Assembly (NCBI GenBank): GCA_021107945.1
Contig: JAIORV010000164.1
Span: 1 to 55,841 of the forward strand
DNA length: 55,841 nt
DNA from: Vulcanimicrobiota bacterium
GTDB taxonomy: Bacteria; Vulcanimicrobiota; JAJTBE01
Reading direction: 5' to 3'
In this document: positions 51,381-55,841 of the stretch, one piece after another
Layout of the letters: each line of letters opens with the position of its first letter
Numbering within the stretch: the first letter of the stretch is position 1
Program-made: the position numbers and the translations under genes
The notes under the pieces: model-generated
Told to the model about the DNA's origin: nothing
Databases searched by the model: none
The model's input: only the letters and a program-made list of their open reading frames with translations

Positions 51381-53327
51381 ATGATGAGAATTCGTATTTA
51401 TATAATAATTTTATTTATTACAGGCATCTGTATCGGTATCTCATCCGCCGATCCTATTTCATTATCTGATGCTATCGACATGGCCTTCAAGAAAAACCTT
51501 AACCACAAGTATAGAAAAATAGACTATAAAATCAGCAAAATTGAGGAGAAAGAGGCAAGAGCCCGGCTCTATCCAAAAATTACCCTTGACTCCTCTTATA
51601 AAAATGACGAGGATTATTCTAAAAACCTCCTGGATTATTCCGTCGGACTCGAGCAGCCTGTATATTGGGGAGGAAAGCTGAGAAATGACCTGCGGATGAA
51701 TCGGGCAGAGAAAGAATCTCAATTTTTCAGATTGAGGGAGAGCGAAAACGATCTCGAGAAACAGGTAATTCAAGCATATATGCGGATAACAAGGTCAGAA
51801 AGAATCCTGAACATAAGACTCGAGTCAATAAAACAGGCAAAAAGCCAACTGGAGTTCGTGGAGAAAGAGTTCAAGGCGGGGCGAAGAGGCAATGAGGCAG
51901 TACTCAGGTGGCAGGTGCTGGTTAGTAACTATAAGGAGGATGCTATCAACCTGAATGTGGATCTCGAAATTAACATGGTTGACCTTAACAGATTGCTGGA
52001 GAGAGACCTTTCATCGAAGGTAAGCCTTGTTTATTATGGCAGTGAAAGTTTTGATATTGATTATAAGATTTACAGGAATAATAGAAAAAGATATTCGCTT
52101 GACAAAGCCGCGGATGCTATTTTTCAATTTACTCTTCAATACAGTCCCGCCATAAGACGCAGGGATATGGATATTAAAGTTTCAGAATACAAGCTCAAAT
52201 CCACAAGCTCATCGGACTTCCCCAGGTTTGATCTATTCTACGATTATTGTTGGTCATCGGGCAACACAGTTGATTCAAAGAATAATCATTCCGTGGGTAT
52301 GAGATTGAAATATTACATTTACAACAGGCCTGACAAGGAAGCTATCAGGATTCAAAAAGAAAAGCTCAAACAGGTCAGGATCCTGAAGTTTATATTAATA
52401 AGGGATGTTCAATCAGAAATAAGAAGGCTCTATTCAAGACAGATATCCTCCATGGCGCAGGTACATTTAAAGCGAAAACAGGCTCTCAAGGCAAAAGATT
52501 ACCTTGATGAGATAATAGAAAAATACCGAAAGGGAAAAGCAACTGACGTTGGCTTGATTGACGCATACAATTCTTACTACAACAACCAATTCTCGGAGGT
52601 CAGGGCTCTTTACAGCTATTATATAGAAAGACAAAATTTGAGATCACTCATGGGATATTCCAATTATCAGCAGACGCCTTCCCTGACACAATTTATTATA
52701 AGGCAAAAAGGTGGGGACGATATTCCGGACACTTTCAGACCTATAAGCAAAATAAACCGCGCAATTGACAGGGGAGACTCCCGGGTCGTCATGGAACTTC
52801 TCGCAAATAATCCCGAGATTGCAAGGAAAAAAGCCAAAGGCGGTTGGACTCCGCTTCACTGCGCGGCATTCAGGGGAAGAACAAAACTTGTCAAGCTCCT
52901 GCTCTCAAAAGGTGTAAATATAAACGCCAGAGTGGATATGGGCATGACTCCCCTTTATCTGGCGATCAACAACGGACAGACTGATGTTGTCAAATTCTTA
53001 CTTTCAAAAGGAGCAGACCTCAACATACCCGGAGGCAGATCCGAGCGAACCCCGCTTCAGAGAGCCGCCGGAAAAGGCAGGAAAGAGATTGTTCTGATTC
53101 TGTTGAAGCACGGGGCGGATGTTAACTCCAGGTCAAAGATAGGCTGGACACCGCTCCACAGCGCATCCGAGGCAGGTAATAAAGATGTGATAGAAATATT
53201 ATTAAAACATGGCGCAGATGTCAATATAAAGACACAATCGGGCAATACGGCGATTCAACTTGCAGAAACCGCCGGAAGAAAAGAGATTGTAGAATTACTC
53301 AGGAAATATGGAGCCAAAGAAAAATAA
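51381..53327 (+). CDS. TolC-like outer membrane efflux protein fused to ankyrin repeats
   Basis: 648 residues. Signal peptide (IIILFITGICIGIS, cleavage near SSA, residue 23). Residues 25-425 form the TolC/OEP fold: SLSDAIDMAFKKNLNHKYRK at the start, VYWGGKLRNDLRMN, long coiled helices with KSQLEFVEKEFKAGRRGNEA, and the second half repeating the pattern (LDEIIEKYRKGKATDVGLID). After a linker, residues 455-645 are six ankyrin units such as GWTPLHCAAFRGRTKLVKLL, GMTPLYLAINNGQTDVVKFL and GWTPLHSASEAGNKDVIEIL. The two parts are in one uninterrupted frame. No inner-membrane pump or adaptor gene is nearby. The ankyrin part should be periplasmic (inference). Confidence 0.9.
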   Translation: MMRIRIYIIILFITGICIGISSADPISLSDAIDMAFKKNLNHKYRKIDYKISKIEEKEARARLYPKITLDSSYKNDEDYSKNLLDYSVGLEQPVYWGGKLRNDLRMNRAEKESQFFRLRESENDLEKQVIQAYMRITRSERILNIRLESIKQAKSQLEFVEKEFKAGRRGNEAVLRWQVLVSNYKEDAINLNVDLEINMVDLNRLLERDLSSKVSLVYYGSESFDIDYKIYRNNRKRYSLDKAADAIFQFTLQYSPAIRRRDMDIKVSEYKLKSTSSSDFPRFDLFYDYCWSSGNTVDSKNNHSVGMRLKYYIYNRPDKEAIRIQKEKLKQVRILKFILIRDVQSEIRRLYSRQISSMAQVHLKRKQALKAKDYLDEIIEKYRKGKATDVGLIDAYNSYYNNQFSEVRALYSYYIERQNLRSLMGYSNYQQTPSLTQFIIRQKGGDDIPDTFRPISKINRAIDRGDSRVVMELLANNPEIARKKAKGGWTPLHCAAFRGRTKLVKLLLSKGVNINARVDMGMTPLYLAINNGQTDVVKFLLSKGADLNIPGGRSERTPLQRAAGKGRKEIVLILLKHGADVNSRSKIGWTPLHSASEAGNKDVIEILLKHGADVNIKTQSGNTAIQLAETAGRKEIVELLRKYGAKEK

Positions 53328-53348
53328 TTATTCAATCATAGCATCCCC

Positions 53349-53477
53349 CGGCGTGTCATTCCTTCACTTCGTTCAGGACAGGCTCTGAGCGGAAAATGAT
53401 CTACTCACTTTACTTGATAAACCCCGGCAGAAACGGATTTTTACTTACCTCCGATGTATTACTCAGCAAAGGATCTC
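53349..53477. mobile_element. Truncated relative of the MITE-like elements
   Basis: TCATTCCTTCACTTCGTTCA (53356-53375) leads to CTGAGCGGAAAATGATC, then CTTTACTTGATAAACC and the shared CCTCCGATGTATTACTCAGC (53448-53467) and AAAGGATCTC. It lacks the right terminus. Confidence 0.55.
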
Positions 53478-53604
53478 CCGCCTAAGACACATGACCTCTT
53501 TAATTGTAATTATTTAGAGCTATCATTGCAGAAGAGGGTTCCAGCTTCGATATTCGTGGCAAGATGCCACTCCTACAAAGGAGGGCTGAATGCTTACCAT
53601 GAGA

Positions 53605-53676
53605 TTAACCCCCAACTGAAGTTGGGGGTTAAAAAGGACAACCCTTCCTCTTTGAAGTTTAGCCGTTTTAACGGCT
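53605..53676. repeat. Two REP-like palindromes
   Basis: A long palindrome at 53605-53632 (13-bp arms, core CCCCCAACTGAAGTTGGGGG, central GA), then AGCCGTTTTAACGGCT (53661-53676, 7-bp arms around TT). The remainder of the gap 53328-53831 holds the MITE remnant above and CGTGGCAAGATGCCACTCCT (53559-53578), another hairpin. No gene seen. Confidence 0.8.
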
Positions 53677-53831
53677 TCCTACCGGGAATTTGGCATAGGA
53701 AAGAGATGGTTTTTATTAGCATTACATTCATTTGCGAGAATCTGGATTCAAACTCATGGTATAGAGGAATACAGAGATGAGAAATGGGAGTGAGATTCAT
53801 TATCCTGATTAAATAATCCTGAGGTTGAATC

Positions 53832-54287
53832 TTACCATGTCGTTGAATATTCCTGTCTCTCATCTTTCTCGTCAAAATCCAAAGTTACATTTTCGCCGAC
53901 ATTAATTATCTCAACTATATTACCTCTTGTTATAAGGAATGCGACTACCTCGACGGTAAGTTCACCGCCTCCGCCGGCGCCTCCTCCGCCACCGCCGCCA
54001 CCGCCGCCGCCGCCGCCGCCGCCATCGCTCTCACGACTCTGGTCGTAATCCTGGTATTGGGAGTAGTTGCTTTCCTGCGGCCTATAGACCTCCTGTTGTT
54101 GGGGAGAGGTATCGGATTCTCCTCCTCCGCCTCCTCCACCAAATCCGAGGCTAACTTTCAATACAGGTCTGATTGTTGATTCACCGGATTGAATCGGATC
54201 GCCAATCACCGTTTTGGAGTTGGTCATATCCTTGAATGCGCCGGTTATCTCCCTGATGATATTTTCTCCCATCGGTCTGATTTCCAT
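53832..54287 (-). CDS. GerW/YtfJ-like protein with poly-glycine insert
   Basis: 151 residues. The segments NSKTVIGDPIQSGESTIRPV and LKVSLGFGGGGGGG match the GerW (YtfJ) pattern GDP..(x)..TIIPVSKVSFGF, and GELTVEVVAFLITRGNIVEI matches its second half (VEPVAFLV..G.v.ii). Between them is a Gln/Tyr/Ser-rich insert and a 20-residue tract of 15 Gly, Ala, 4 Gly. GerW proteins are spore-associated in Firmicutes; homologues occur in non-spore-formers with unknown role. It is the last gene of a three-gene operon with two membrane proteins. Confidence 0.82.
   Translation of the reverse strand: MEIRPMGENIIREITGAFKDMTNSKTVIGDPIQSGESTIRPVLKVSLGFGGGGGGGESDTSPQQQEVYRPQESNYSQYQDYDQSRESDGGGGGGGGGGGGGGGAGGGGELTVEVVAFLITRGNIVEIINVGENVTLDFDEKDERQEYSTTW
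53964..54023. repeat. GCC trinucleotide microsatellite
   Basis: 60 bases consisting of GCC and near-GCC triplets on the plus strand (purest part 53989-54023), encoding 15 Gly-Ala-4 Gly on the minus strand. Such a tract can change length by slippage in steps of one residue without a frameshift. Confidence 0.9.
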
Positions 54288-54302
54288 AGTAAAACCTCCC
54301 TT

Positions 54303-54785
54303 CTATTTTTTTCTTTTCAACTCAAGATGGATATTTACAAGGGCAAGACTTAACAGGTTCAATGTTGTCGCCGCATACCATGTATATGCTTCCCAGGGAC
54401 GCAACTCTTTAATCCAACCTGACCATAAGGCGAAGCAAATAATTCCAAAGGAGAGGAAAGTATCCACTGCAAGAAAAAGATTCGTTTTCTTAAATATAAC
54501 TTTACCAATTTGGGCGAGGAGACAATATTCCATGGCAGGCCTACGATGAACCAAATCGACCTTGATCCTTATTGAATTCATTATAAAATCAATAATTGCC
54601 CATACAATAAAAATCCAACCCAATATTTTTATATGATTACGAAGAATAAGTATCCCAAAAAGAAACTTGAAAACACAAAAAGGAAGACCGATAGTGAGTG
54701 ATGAAAAAGCTGAGCTTTTATAGGGATCAACAATAATATCTTTAATAATACTTTTTTCTTTTTCTACGGATATATCATTACCCAT
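54303..54785 (-). CDS. Four-helix membrane protein of unknown function
   Basis: 160 residues. Hydrophobic segments are near 30-48 (LTIGLPFCVFKFLFGILI), 53-72 (ILGWIFIVWAIIDFIM), 105-125 (NLFLAVDTFLSFGIICFALW) and 133-152. No family recognised. It lies 15 bases before the GerW-like gene and 24 bases after the 229-residue gene on the same strand, an operon by spacing. In Firmicutes gerW (ytfJ) is also preceded by a membrane protein gene (ytfI), but this protein does not look like YtfI. Confidence 0.75.
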   Translation of the reverse strand: MGNDISVEKEKSIIKDIIVDPYKSSAFSSLTIGLPFCVFKFLFGILILRNHIKILGWIFIVWAIIDFIMNSIRIKVDLVHRRPAMEYCLLAQIGKVIFKKTNLFLAVDTFLSFGIICFALWSGWIKELRPWEAYTWYAATTLNLLSLALVNIHLELKRKK

Positions 54786-54809
54786 ATTATTTCTCCATTA
54801 TATCAATCC

Positions 54810-55499
54810 CTATTCACCCTTGAAATAATAGAAATCGTCATTCTTGTCTTTTAATTCGTCTGTATCCCCGATTTTACCTGCGTCCTCAAATCCGTTTTTC
54901 TTTTTGTCTTCGTTCTTTTCAACCTCTGCGGTGAGAAACTTATCCTTGCTTATATATCCACATTCCTTCATCCATTCAAAAAAGGCTTCCGCTTCATTCC
55001 TATCCAGTCCGGTTGCGAATCTTACGGGACCCCCCTTGTATTCAAACTCAATTCCAAATGTCTTTGCCTTCTTTTTATGCAGGTATTGTTTGCCCGATTC
55101 GTCTTCATTCAGTAACCTGAGATTTTGTATAGAAGCCATTTCGTATTCATGGAATTTACCCCATTGCCCGATAAACTCCGCAATCCCAATCTGACCGGGT
55201 GATATTCTTATAATATGATGCCCGAATAACATGAGAAGTACCTGTCTAATGGCGAAGATCCCCCCGATTGTCCATCCCGCAAGCCAGACCAGCATAAAAC
55301 CTTTCGCCGCCAGCTCTTTCGCTTCACCATAAAGCAAGGTTTTTGCCACCATCACTTCTCCAATCGCCCAACCCGCAAGCCATATGCATAGGAAACCGAT
55401 TGTAGAATAACTTCTCCGGTAGGATATTTTAACTCGATAACCGTCATAGGATTGGTCAATTTTTATCTTACCGTCGGGAATAAGCCTGTTTGAGTACAT
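54810..55499 (-). CDS. Membrane protein with duplicated helices and cytoplasmic tail
   Basis: 229 residues. Two related membrane hairpin segments (FLCIWLAGWAIGEVMVAKTL and FMLVWLAGWTIGGIFAIRQV) are followed by a soluble domain (IRISPGQIGIAEFIGQWGKF to FATGLDRNEAEAFFEWMKEC) that has the look of a PH-like bacterial domain (YdbT/DUF304 type). The last 35 residues are charged and repetitive. First gene of the operon ending with the GerW-like gene. Start ATG at 55499 behind AAAGGTGA. Confidence 0.75.
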   Translation of the reverse strand: MYSNRLIPDGKIKIDQSYDGYRVKISYRRSYSTIGFLCIWLAGWAIGEVMVAKTLLYGEAKELAAKGFMLVWLAGWTIGGIFAIRQVLLMLFGHHIIRISPGQIGIAEFIGQWGKFHEYEMASIQNLRLLNEDESGKQYLHKKKAKTFGIEFEYKGGPVRFATGLDRNEAEAFFEWMKECGYISKDKFLTAEVEKNEDKKKNGFEDAGKIGDTDELKDKNDDFYYFKGE

Positions 55500-55562
55500 T
55501 TATGTCACCTTTCTCCGAGTGAAGTTGGAAGTGAGAATTGAAACTGTCGAAAAAGGAGTTTT

Positions 55563-55703
55563 TCACCGCAGAGGTCGCAGAGCTTGCAGAGGATAATCGA
55601 AGAAAAAGTAATTATCTCGACAATGTTAAATTAGTTTGCAGAGCACGGTAGCGGAGGTCTTTAGACCTCCTATACAAGGGAAAGCTGAAGCTTTCCGCTA
55701 CCG
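55563..55703. repeat. CGCAGAG repeat followed by a nested double palindrome
   Basis: CACCGCAGAGGTCGCAGAGC (55564-55583, continuing TTGCAGAGG). Then CGGTAGC (55646-55652) and its complement GCTACCG (55697-55703) enclose two perfect palindromes, GGAGGTCTTTAGACCTCC (55653-55670) and GGAAAGCTGAAGCTTTCC (55679-55696), a cruciform-type unit. From 55740 to the end of the window comes a piece resembling the MITE-like family (CTCAAAGACGCGATTC, ACATAGCGAAG). Confidence 0.8.
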
Positions 55704-55841
55704 GCATTTGAGTATAATGTAACATTGTCAAGTTATTCAGATGATTTTCTCAAAGACGCGATTCTCTTGTGTCCAGGGATTTACATAGCGAAGCTTGCTA
55801 TAATGTAGTAGGATATTTCAGGTGGAAGTAAAAAGTGGCTA

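Overview
The window comes from an uncultivated-looking, probably anaerobic or facultative bacterium of moderate, slightly AT-rich composition. Three marker groups point to a Terrabacteria-type lineage: a SigH (Spo0H)-like sigma factor directly downstream of rlmB, a ddl-ftsQ-DUF881-small basic protein division cluster, and a GerW/YtfJ-like protein. A TolC-like outer-membrane protein and many Sec signal peptides suggest that it is nevertheless diderm. I cannot name a phylum from sequence alone.

Layout. 1-2.9 kb: glnA, then a REP-associated transposase (RAYT) bracketed by palindromes and, beside it, a transposase-less copy of the same palindrome set. 2.9-9.5 kb: an alpha-2-macroglobulin-like thioester protein without signal peptide, a membrane-anchored DUF3352-like protein, and an orphan MalF-type permease with a small membrane partner. 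9.7-13.2 kb: xseB-ispA-dxs (isoprenoid precursors). 13.4-18.6 kb: citryl-CoA lyase-like enzyme, stand-alone Clp N-domain protein, VOC protein, small secreted protein, membrane hydrolase. 18.7-28.4 kb: mfd, then (minus strand) a pilin-like protein and the division/wall cluster, then rlmB and sigH. 28.6-31.7 kb: methyltransferase, then a radical SAM-DUF1847-DUF364 operon. 32-38.3 kb: an Rhs island in which a 5'-truncated Rhs gene with its tip and candidate immunity gene is followed by three promoterless Rhs tip fragments, two of them with their own candidate immunity gene. It ends near a decayed hicB and a tRNA-Pro. 38.7-43.7 kb: hybrid sensor kinase (Cache-HAMP-GAF-PAS-HisKA-HATPase), hslV, a basic secreted protein. 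43.8-51.1 kb: a PEP-synthase/rifampin-phosphotransferase-like enzyme, a 57-residue HicB-like protein, a hydrogenase-maturation-type protease coupled to an HSP90-like ATPase, and two tandem exported paralogues. 51.4-55.5 kb: a TolC-like protein fused to ankyrin repeats, then an operon of two membrane proteins and the GerW-like protein with a 20-residue Gly tract.

Intergenic DNA is unusually rich in repeats of at least three kinds: (i) short perfect palindromes whose arms differ from copy to copy but whose unpaired centre is always AA/TT or GA/TC; (ii) modular CGCAGAG/ACGAAG repeats, often as inverted pairs; (iii) a roughly 230-bp MITE-like element with TCATYCTGAGCGG termini. Some lie inside one another, and one supplies the C-terminal codons of a gene. 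The most unusual items are the Rhs cassette array, the TolC-ankyrin fusion, the palindrome families tied to the RAYT, and the tandem exported paralogues.
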